64,000 bases of DNA, taken from Chlorokybus atmophyticus (taxonomy: Eukaryota; Streptophyta; Chlorokybophyceae; Chlorokybales; Chlorokybaceae). How positions within the stretch are numbered: the first letter of the stretch is position 1; each line of letters starts with the position of its first letter. The position numbers and the translations under genes were made by a program. This document shows positions 55,333 to 64,000 of the stretch, piece by piece. Location: contig RHPI01000810.1 of the NCBI GenBank assembly GCA_009103225.1, positions 1,558,190-1,622,189 on the forward strand, read 5' to 3'. Under the pieces are notes generated by a model. The model was not told the origin of the DNA. It saw only the letters and a list, made by a program, of their open reading frames with translations, and did not search any database.

Positions 55333-57347
55333 TTACTTGCCAGATTTTGCCCCCTTCAACCCTGTTGGCACACCCTCAACCTCCAGCGCACCCTGGAGAT
55401 AAGCCATCAGTTAGCATGCAGATTCAATGCTTATTGAAAACAAACAAGAGCAATTATATAAATAGAACAAGCAGAACAAGAGGCAGCTTACCAAATTTAG
55501 TAGCAGGCTGTCCGAGTTCAAGTACACGCGGTTCGTGGAAGTGGCAATAGTCTGCGCAATCTCGCGGGCAGCCTGCAGGTAACAAACATATGAGTGTCAA
55601 TGATGCTACATGCACAACCCTGCGTCATTGGTGACAATGCGAACCTCAATGCGCCGCAGCGTGATGAAAGCGGGGTTGTTCTTGATCGCCTCTCCAATGA
55701 GGAGCGCCGACGTGGCTTCTCCTGAAGCTCGGATCACAGCACTCTTCTTGTCTTGTTGTGCCTTCTCCACCTGTTGAAGACGAACACATGAGCCCACCAC
55801 ACATTTGCCAACTGCCAGTGCTCCAGGGACAGCGTCAAGAACCTCATGTGGCACACATACAAAAGCACTTACAATGTACTTAGCGCGCTCGGCTTCTTGT
55901 TGCGCCACCTGCTTGGCCTCCACAGCAGACGTGTACTCCGGACCGAATGTCAGCTGCAATAGTACAAACCACACGCGCGTCAAACGAGTTGTCATTGCAT
56001 GCTACACGGAAGCTTGTTTGCAGCCTTTTACGAGATGCGCACCTGTGTTATTGACACATCGTCCAGCACTATGTGGAAGCCAGCAGCTCTCTCCTGTGCA
56101 GACGCACGCAACCCTTGTTAGACACAGTACATATATGCCTGCATGAGAGTGCGTGTAAGCATCCACACCTAAGTGCATGTACATACATGAAAATCTGTGT
56201 ATGCACATACATGCACACACATGCACATACAGACAAAATGACAATTATAGAAGCATGCGCACACACACACATACTGCGACAAGCAATCGTATGTCTGTAA
56301 CTGCAAGCATGAACACTAACTTGCGCGTCTTACTCCTTGGGAGAACACACGCGTGCAGATGCATTCACATGCATATGTGTGCCACTGCCACTCAAAACCC
56401 AAAATCCGAATGTGACGCACACACACACCTGCAGTATGCGTCTTATGTCTCTGGACACGACTTCTCTCTGCGTGATGAGTTGCGACGCGTTGTACTGGGC
56501 CACGACGGACTTGAGCGTTTCCTGCACGATGGACGGCAGCACGCGCTGGGCCCAGTCCGTCCCGAGCGTGCGGTAGATCTCGGCGAGCTGGTTGGGGTCG
56601 GGACGGGTGAGCACACGCAAAGCGATCTTCACCATCTGCAAGTCCTTGCTGCCGGAAGTGGACTCGACCTGAGGGCAAAGAGAGTGGGGGTGGTTGGGTG
56701 GGGGTGGGTGCGTGTGCGTGTGCGTGTGTGCATGCGAGCACGTGAGCATGCAAGTGTGCATGTGGGTGGGTGGTGCGTGCCAGTGCACGCATGTGTGCGT
56801 GCCAAGGTGGATGCATGTCTGTCTCCACGTATGTGTGTATTATGTGAATCGACATTGAGTGTGTGATAAGTGCGAAAATCACAGCATGGAGACTGAAACT
56901 GAAACTGAGCTGCAGTGACAAAATGTGGTATGTGCAAAGTATCACATGCATGTCATGCAGCATGAAAAAGACAACCCCTGACAACCCCATGCATGCAGTC
57001 ACGCATACGCACTTGCACGCATTCAGGTCAAGCACACGCACAAATGCGCGCACACATACACACACGCACACACCCGTACACACGCGCACACGTACCTGGT
57101 TGGGGCGGGTGCGGACGTCATAGATGATGGGCCGTTCAAACCACGGGATCATCACATGGGTTCCTTCAGAATAGACCTTATCTTTGATTCCCACTATGCG
57201 GTTGAACACAATAGCTCTGTGTCCTCCCTCCACGTTGTACAGGCTGTTCGCTACCCCATACAAGCCCAGCCCACCCAGCACCGCCGCCCTGATAGCTGCC
57301 GCTCCCGGACCCCCCGTAGGTAGCTTCACGTTCCTAAGAGTGTTCAT
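55333..57347 (-). CDS. PHB2: Prohibitin-2 (PHB2) of the mitochondrial inner membrane
   Basis: SPFH-family protein that builds ring complexes with PHB1 in the mitochondrial inner membrane. Minus-strand exons: 57096-57347, 56429-56668, 56043-56093, 55873-55953, 55645-55770, 55492-55572, 55333-55392; total 891 nt, 296 aa, in frame. The N-terminal hydrophobic anchor [20 protein letters not shown] is followed by [97 protein letters not shown], a coiled coil ([20 protein letters not shown]), [20 protein letters not shown] and [10 protein letters not shown]. All are standard for PHB2. It shares a short divergent promoter with the HMG-box/histone-fold gene. Confidence 0.96.
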
Positions 57348-57628
57348 GGCTAACCTGTGGACAGTCTCTCAGCCACTCAAACAAGGCCAACCACACCGCC
57401 AACGACACCACCGCCGCCGCCGCCGCTTGCCAAAGAAAAAGCAAATTCAATGACAAGTAAACCCTAATTTTGCTAACTGAGCCGGTTCGGCAAGGCTTGT
57501 TTGTGGTAAATGGGCTAGCCAATCCGGGTCGGTAGTTTCCCGCGCGAAAGGCGTTCAAAGCGTTTGTTTTAGTTGAGAATATTATTTGCGGCGGCAGCGG
57601 CGGCGGCGGTGTTGGTGTGGGCGGCGAG
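57348..57628. promoter_or_regulatory. Short bidirectional promoter with telo box (PHB2 / HMG-histone-fold gene)
   Basis: Only 281 bp separate the two start codons. A perfect telo box AAACCCTAA lies at 57459-57467, near the middle. GCC/GCG repeats flank both starts. A shared promoter is inferred from spacing only. Confidence 0.6.
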
Positions 57629-58325
57629 ATGGGTGTTGCTGTGGGCGGCGTGGTGGGTGTGAGGAAGGGTTCGGTGAAGAAGAGGGTGAAGAGGAGGACG
57701 GGCTTCGCTTGCTTCTGCGATGAGAGGCGAGAGGGCGTGAGAGCAGAGCTGGCCGCCGCTGGGGCAGAGGCGGCGGCGGCGGTAGATGACCAGGCGAAGG
57801 TGGAGGCTCCTGCCACCGCCGCCGCCGTCCGTGTGCCCATGTGTGACGTGCAGAGAGCGTTGGGCGTTCAGTGGAAGGCTTTGACAGAAGACCAGAAAAA
57901 GGCAGGCAATGGGATGGGAGTGGGTTGCTTACTACTGTTTGGTTGCGTGCATGTGGGTGTTTTGATGATGAAGATATCGTTGCAGGTGTATTTGGACAAA
58001 GCTAAAGCGGAGCAGCAGCAGTGTGCACTTCAAGAACAGGTGAGGATGATTTGCATAGTCATATGTTTGCAACCGTGTAGCCAGCCATTGCTTGCTTGCA
58101 TGTACACTGGCAAGCAGTGCTGCTGTTGATGTTGGTGGTGCATATACGTGTCTGCGCTGTACAAGCAATATGGATGCGTGCAAATGCGTACACTTTGCAT
58201 GCATAATCAGGAAGCTGCTGACGATGGTGCCGGAGATGATGATGTTGCTATGGAAGAGCCACCGTGCACATCGGGAGAGGCCGCGTTTCCAATCTCCAAA
58301 GTAAAGGTCAGCAGGAAGTGTCTCT

Positions 58326-58364
<39 letters not shown>

Positions 58365-59252
58365 GCACGCATGCACGCACGCACGAATTCCGCTTAGGCA
58401 TGGGCGCACACGTACGCAGTAATGCTTGAGTCGCAGTACATGCACACCTGTGCAATGGCTCATACACATATCAACATGCACACGCCGACACACGCGGCTC
58501 CTATGCAGCGCATGATGCAAGCAGACGAGGACCTGCGCCATGTGTCGAAAGAGTCCACATTTGTTGTCGCCAAAGCCACGGTGCGGATACCCTTACAACT
58601 GCTACTGTTGTGTTGTCTGTACGACATCACACAGATGTGTTGCTTATGTTGACATCGCAGGAGCTGTTTGTGGAGTTGCTTGCGCTGGCGGCGCAATCCG
58701 TAGCATCCACTAAGAAGCTCAAGCAGATACGGCACCAGCACTTGGGTCAGTTTGCGTGTCATGATAAAGCTGATTCGATGTCTATTACACCAGTGATGCG
58801 ATGTCAACATTACACATATACATGGACATGGACATGCGCACACACGCACTCACATTTATGCATGCAAAAAGTACGCGCGCGCAGACACACACACACCACC
58901 AAGAATGACATGACTACTTGTGCAGAGCAAGCAATGAAAGCGAGTGAGCGGTTGCACGAATTCGCAGGTCAGAGCTTCAGCAAGCAATGCACATCAGGCT
59001 TTCTCAACAACACCGAGAACAGACGATGATCTCTCAACAAACACACTATTACACGCATCCAACATCATGTTGTTCCTGTGTGCAGCTCCCGAGCACGCAG
59101 TATTTGACCGCAAGTCAGAGGAAGAGAACGCTGAGAGGTTGGCTGCTGAGGAAGCAAAAAGACACAAAGGCAAAGGCGTGGCAACGCCGAGTGATAATAG
59201 TAATCACAATAACAATAACAGGTCTATCAAGGACTTCTTCTTGGTTACGTGA
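57629..59252 (+). CDS. HMG-box plus NF-YC-like histone-fold protein
   Basis: Probably nuclear and DNA-binding; exact role unknown. Exons: 57629-57901, 57986-58039, 58211-58306, 58509-58580, 58661-58745, 58926-58967, 59086-59252; total 789 nt, 262 aa, in frame. Residues about 10-105 form an HMG box split by an Ala-rich insert: helix 1 GFACFCDERREGVRAEL, then VQRALGVQWKALTEDQKK and VYLDKAKAEQ. After an acidic linker comes a histone fold of the NF-YC/POLE4 kind: FPISKVKRMMQADEDLRHVS, KESTFVVAKATELFVELLAL, then KKLKQIRHQHL. The C-terminus ends RSIKDFFLVT, close to a PCNA-binding PIP box. The first intron would need a GC donor at 57902; a GT donor at 57920 would add six residues. AATAAA lies at 59407. 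Confidence 0.78.
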
Positions 59253-59511
59253 CCTCTCGTTGCTATTGTTGTATATTCTAACACAACCACTATTGTACAG
59301 TACACCACAACGTCGCAAACACTAGTGTCGGTTTTGTATTCTTGTACCTTGTTTTGTTACTGTTACTGTTACTGGTTTAGTCTGCGGTGGTGGCAAGGCC
59401 GCGCGCAATAAATAAAGATATATGACACACATTGTGCCTTTTCTTTCCACCCGTGTACCTGTTCAAGAGCGTAGCGCAGTGTTTGGATATGTCGTTGGTT
59501 GTCCTCTGATG
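59253..59511. other. Convergent 3' region of HMG-histone-fold gene and MYCBP
   Basis: Just 259 bp between stop codons. It contains AATAAATAAA (59407-59416), usable as a polyadenylation signal for the + strand gene. Confidence 0.55.
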
Positions 59512-60694
59512 CTATTGAGGGGCTCCACTCTCGCCGGCACCTGGTTGCTCTTGTCCTTCACCGTCACCCGAGGAAGGCTGCAACTCCTCCAGCTGCATCC
59601 GTAGTGTTGTGTTTGTTGCTGTAAACGACAGTACCACTACCCCCACGTGGCTGTGTGATAGCCAACATGCATGCGTGCTTTGATGACGTTGGTGATAATC
59701 TCGCACACAATATGCATTTGCGCACATGAGAACACACCCCCAAGCACGCACACATTGGCGTACACTCATACTCACACGCACAGATATGCACATGCGCACA
59801 CACTTACACACATGCGCGCAAACAGGTACACACACCTTGGCTTTGAGTTGGTCGTGTGCGGCCTGCAGGTCCTCAAGCTTGCGGCACAGCTCGTCGCGCT
59901 CGGCCTTCAAAGCCTCAAAATCGGCCGGCGTCGGGGCTCCCAACGACGACTTTATAAAACTGTGTTGGTGTCGCACGCGTATGAATCGTCGTCCCACACG
60001 CAAGCAAGCATGCACGCACGCACGCACACCTACAATGGCAACACTTGGCACTCACTCTATGGCCACACCGGGCTTCTCCCGCTCTTCATACAGGGACACC
60101 AGCACTGTTGCGTGAATTAATCCAGATGAGTAACAAAGTGTGAGATTTGCGTGTGTACTCACGCTCATGCGCACGCGCGCGCACACACACACACACGCAC
60201 GCGCGCACGCACGCACGCTTACCTTTTGTGAGTGCGTCTATGGCTCCGCTTGCTTCCAGATACTGCCTGTACGCCTGCTTCTTGCTGTCCGCTAAAACAA
60301 CAGACTCAACAGCCGCCTGGACAAGTGCAGATATCGAATGAACAGCAGCACTCTGTGCACAAGATGCAAGGTAAATCAACGCACGTGCCAGTCAAAACCG
60401 CACTCGCCTTGTGTTTGTGTGCGCGCATGCCCGCGTGCGTGCGAGCGTGCGTGTTGGTGCGTAATGCCAAACGAGTCTATATATCTATCTATATAGATTT
60501 AAGTGTGATTTCGTGCGCGAGTGCAGGAATCTGAGCTTGATGTGCGTATGCTTGTGTCCAACTGATTGTGCTTCTCCGTGTGCGTCTGTATTGCACTGAG
60601 TCGTGTGCTTCAATGTTGAGTTGTGACTGCGTGAGTTAAGCACACATGAGAGTGTTGATGCTCAGGTCAATGACCAGCCCTGACTGTGTACCAT
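59512..60694 (-). CDS. MYCBP: MYCBP/AMY-1 family protein (FAP174-like)
   Basis: Small coiled-coil protein. In animals it binds MYC and AKAPs; in Chlamydomonas the orthologue FAP174 is an axonemal A-kinase-anchoring partner. Minus-strand exons: ATG at 60692-60694, then 60223-60352, 60056-60104, 59836-59959, 59512-59592; total 387 nt, 128 aa, in frame. Signature: KKQAYRQYLEASGAIDALTK, VLVSLYEEREKPGVAIDFIK, SSLGAPTP, then a Leu-rich coiled coil (ALKAERDELCRKLEDLQAAH) and a Gln/Glu tail ending GAPQ. The first exon is inferred: the ATG is followed directly by a GT donor (GTACAC), and the join gives a continuous frame. It could instead start further upstream. Confidence 0.82.
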
Positions 60695-60783
60695 GCTTGC
60701 GAGAAGGCGGCGTCAATGCGCGAGCGCACGCCTCTCCCCCTCAGCAACGATGCCAACGCCGATGTCGCCGCCGTTGCCGCCAG

Positions 60784-60792
60784 TTAGGGTTT
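60784..60792. promoter_or_regulatory. Telo box upstream of MYCBP
   Basis: TTAGGGTTT on the + strand, so AAACCCTAA on the coding strand, 90 bp before the proposed ATG. It resembles the boxes at the SNF2 and PHB2 promoters. Confidence 0.5.
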
Positions 60793-60852
60793 CGCCGCTT
60801 TGCTTGTGTGCTATTTCAGGGGCATAGCCCACGTGACTCGGTCGAGGTTCCA

Positions 60853-62128
60853 TCCATGTCATGAACTACCGGTATTGCATGGTTTCTCTGTCGCAGTCAT
60901 AAGTACTACCGGTTTTGATTGTGCTTCAGTAATTCTTTGAGCATGCAAGATGACTTTAGTTAGATCCGTGCACTCCATTGATTAACTCCATTGAGGCGCA
61001 TTCGATTCAAATTAAAACGAGGTCTTAATTTAGCGGGATACTTGTGTGCACATTGTTGGGTTACTTAACATGCGTGTATACGTGATTTACAGCTAATAAA
61101 TTAGCAAATGATTGTTAGCAATTAGCGAATTGCACATTTCTCACGTATTGATATAAATCATTACATTATCGTATCATACAAATATTCATACTTGGATCAT
61201 CTCGTAATGGCTCTTACTTTGCCACAATGCGTATGATCACCTTATAAACGTTTTACTCTATAAAACAATCAAATGCATATAAGTGGCATGACCAGATGTG
61301 GCCAATCACGTTTGTAATGCATTGATTATACTGATCAAGTGACATGGCTGACACAACACGATGAGTAGTAATTTATTTGCTTTTATTAATCGGTATCGTC
61401 GAGATATGCTTCTGATGGCATGAGCATGGAGCAGGAAATGGAGCGATCCATTTCCTGCTCCATGCCCTTGGATAAGCGATCGATTGATGGCTTATCATTG
61501 TTAGCTCGAATGTTCAATTGAAGGCCCTGAAGGCTAGTAGAAACACTTGTGTATGTGCACTTCTTGTGATCTCATGTATGACATGCATGCTGGCATGTCA
61601 AACAAAGAGGTGGTTCTAGTAGTGGTAGTGAGGAATAGGCTAGCCCGGTGGTAAACTACTTGATGACAATGACAGCGTGCATGCTGCTGGCTGCTCACAC
61701 TGCTTGCATGCGCCTCGCACACCACATTGTATGTACTTCACGAGTTTTCACACATGGAGTATGGTACACCCACTTCCTCAATACTAGTCTACTGACATCC
61801 TTGTTGTTACAGCATACATGTTTTGCATATAACCAGTGTGCAACCTGCACTTATTCGCATGCAGTTCAATGACCTTGACACTCTAACCCACCATGAGCAA
61901 TGTGGGGATTACAGAAGAGTGCTGCAGCTCGACATGCACTGCACACCCACAACAATAGCATCCAGTATTCGCAATACCAACAGCTCATACGCTTCGCGAA
62001 CAAGCACAGGCCATAATCACAATGCAATACGACAGCTATTGAAGTACACGGTGACCCAATACTCAACTGGCAACATGTTGTTGAAGGCGACATGCGTACA
62101 AAAGTCACACAACACATGACGTCATGTG
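60853..62128. other. Gene-free, AT-rich stretch with a perfect hairpin
   Basis: No coding or RNA gene is recognised. It contains an 18-bp perfect inverted repeat (61424-61465) and a second small one (GATAAGC/GCTTATC, about 61473-61498). Confidence 0.5.
61424..61465. repeat. Perfect 18-bp inverted repeat with 6-nt loop
   Basis: Arms GCATGGAGCAGGAAATGG (61424-61441) and its exact complement (61448-61465) around AGCGAT. Transcribed from either strand it would form a stable stem-loop. Confidence 0.9.
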
Positions 62129-63375
62129 TCAACATTTGTCTGGCGCAGACTCCCCGGCAGTCTCTGCCTTCTGTGCATCAGGCTCATCGGTGTCCTGACC
62201 AGCAACGGCATCCGCCTCCAATGCACCCTCCAACATACCCTCGTGTGGCTGCTGTTGTGCATGTGCAGCCACACTCTCATCCCTTTGTGCATCAGCTTGC
62301 GGACTGGAAGGCAAGTGCTTTCCAGCAGCAGCAGTGGCATCAGCAGCAGTAGCAGCATCTTGCGCGGGACTTGTATCATCTGCAGGTGGAGACTTGTCCA
62401 CACCATTGGCTTTGCCATCTATGTGTGGGTCTCTGGCGGGTGACCGTGATGTGCCGCGAGCCAGGTCGGGTGACTTGCTGTCTGGTGCCGGTAATGGATT
62501 GTGCAGTGGTGATGGTGACTTGGACCTTGCGCGTGCGAGTGGGCTACGCGAGCGGTTGGAGTCCCTGGACTTGCTGCGCTTGCTGCGCTTGTGCCGCGAC
62601 TTGCGGTGCCGCTTGTGTCTGGACTTGCGGTCTATGCTGCGGCTTCTACTTCTACTGCGTGAGGGAGAACGGCTTCTACTGCTGCCACTCGCCGCTCGCT
62701 TCCTGTGCTTGCGCCTCCTCTTACGCTTTTCTTCATCGCTGCTCAGCAGGACAAACAGTGTCAACAAGTGCCGTAACAAAACATGCAACGTGCTGGAAAC
62801 ACGAAATGTTAACAGTAAAATTCAACAACACGCTGGCAGCAAACACACCCACGTGCACGCATGCACATACATGTGCACGCGCATTCACACATGATGTATG
62901 CTGGCGCAGTGTGCGAGAGGTACCTATCCTCAGGGGATCGCCTCCTCTCTGTTCTTTTCCGCTTGGCCTCCGGTGATGCCGAGTCTTTGCTGCGTTTACG
63001 TCGTCGCTCAGACGAAGGTGAGTCCCTGCGCGCATGACGCCCTCGCTTTTCTTCCGGTGGTGACAAGTCTTTGCTGCGTTTGAGTCGGCCATCGGGTGAA
63101 GGCGAATCCCTGCGCGCATGGCGGCCTCGACTACGCTCTCGGCTGCGGTCTCGCCGGTGCTTGTGCTTTGATGGCGATCGTGATGGTGATGGAGAGCGAC
63201 CCCGTTTTGATCGTGGCGGGGGGGAGACATCACGATGTTTATCAACAGACTTCTGCCGACTATCGGACCTGTACCGATCTTCACTCACGCGCTTACGGTC
63301 ATCTGCCCTAGCACTGGTTCTATGATCATCTATCCGTGGACGGTCATTCCGGCCGGGTGCGCGCTGGTGTCGATC
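62129..63375 (-). CDS. Arg/Ser-rich (RS-domain) protein, 3' exons
   Basis: Likely nuclear and splicing-associated, judged only from composition. Two minus-strand exons: 62924-63375 and 62129-62738, joined in frame with GT-AG ends. The first encodes charged DR/RS repeats, including two near-identical units of the form GRHARRDSPSxxxRxKRSKD; the second begins SDEEKRKRRRKHRKR, continues with SRSRSPSRSRSRSRS, and ends in an acidic, Ala-rich tail (stop at 62129). No RRM is visible. Upstream exons must exist: 63375 is an acceptor in phase 0, and a Pro-rich minus-strand frame (63925-63999, APAPPPPPPAHAQ before a GT) may be one, running off the window. Exact family unknown. Confidence 0.7.
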
Positions 63376-64000
63376 CTGCTAAGGTGATATAACAGTTCCG
63401 TCACAACTGCAGTCAATGCATGCTGGCAATGATCAGTCAACCAGGTTTTTGCAACAATCAGTTGGAGGATGTCAATCCACCAGATACATGTATGTGTTGA
63501 TATGTACACGAATACATGCAGTACACGTAGACACGTACAAACATGCCTAGACCTACGTATAATGAACATACATGAAGATTTGATTCAGGCAACAACCTCA
63601 TGCAGACAAGCATGTCTGTTGGTGCCTTTGCATTTATGTTCCAGAAAACGTGTGACATGAGAGGCATGCTGAACTTCAACAGAAAGAAGACGTGATGGTG
63701 TTCCAGGCTGAAAGAAAAAGAGCCTTGAGTGACCACAGTTGGCAATGTGTAGTGTTCATGCAAAATGGAAGTCATCTTGGTCAGTGTTTGCTCCGGTCGA
63801 CAAAAGAGCTATCCAAACACGTGTTTAAGAATATCCGACTGGTGGTCTCATCAAGCACAAGCATGTATGATGGTAAATGGTTCATAAAGATGAGGAAGCG
63901 AAATGCGCGGGTGGGAGTGCGGACCTGTGCGTGAGCAGGCGGAGGTGGAGGCGGCGCAGGAGCGTTCGCAGCAGCTGCAATGCCGACGCCATGCTTCATC
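63376..64000. other. Upstream part of the RS-protein gene, unresolved
   Basis: Mostly intron-like sequence. A Pro/Ala-rich minus-strand frame at 63925-63999 ends at a plausible donor and may be an upstream exon of the RS gene. Other possible exons around 63.6-63.9 kb cannot be proven. Confidence 0.3.

Overview
This is a nuclear window from a eukaryote of the green lineage. Genes are split by many short GT-AG introns. Several proteins belong to plastids: a TGD1-type lipid-transporter permease, HCF101, and an ornithine carbamoyltransferase with a transit-like leader. Plant-type telo-box motifs (AAACCCTAA) sit at several gene starts. A MYCBP/FAP174-type protein hints at a flagellated alga. I cannot place it more precisely; an early-diverging streptophyte or a prasinophyte-like green alga would fit. 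All host genes whose ends I can see close with standard stop codons, including TAG.

1-18 kb is accessory DNA: the 3' end and LTR of a Ty1/copia element; a decayed gag-like stretch; a decayed Ty3/gypsy pol (RT, RNase H, integrase) followed by a PHD-like zinc finger and LTR-like direct repeats; a decayed gene with a DxD motif and a C-terminal CXC (tesmin/TSO1-like) domain; and a decayed C5-cytosine DNA methyltransferase lying between two identical 252-bp inverted repeats. The nonsense codons in these relics are mostly explicable as C-to-T or G-to-A changes.

18-64 kb is gene-rich. In order: SEC16-like C-terminal part (-), ribosomal protein uL5/RPL11 (-), SNF2-family remodeller (+), SLC35F-like transporter (-), TGD1 (+), APS kinase (-), HCF101 (+), ornithine carbamoyltransferase (-), PC-esterase-like membrane protein (+), single PQ-loop protein (-), tRNA-Ala (+), prohibitin-2 (-), an HMG-box plus histone-fold protein (+), a MYCBP homologue (-) and an RS-rich protein (-). 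From RPL11 to the PQ-loop gene the strands alternate strictly, giving divergent promoters and convergent 3' ends. For ten genes I could join exons so that the coding length is an exact multiple of three, which supports the models.

The most unusual items are the HMG-box/NF-YC-like histone-fold fusion with a PIP-box-like tail (57.6-59.3 kb), the decayed DxD/CXC and methyltransferase relics (9.6-13.4 kb), a cluster of perfect palindromes beside an assembly gap (21.7 kb), and two genes whose start codon is the last triplet of exon 1. Very long CT/GA tracts (about 560 and 300 bp) and introns packed with alternating TG/CG repeats are also prominent. Several N gaps flanked by G or C homopolymers mark unreliable assembly.
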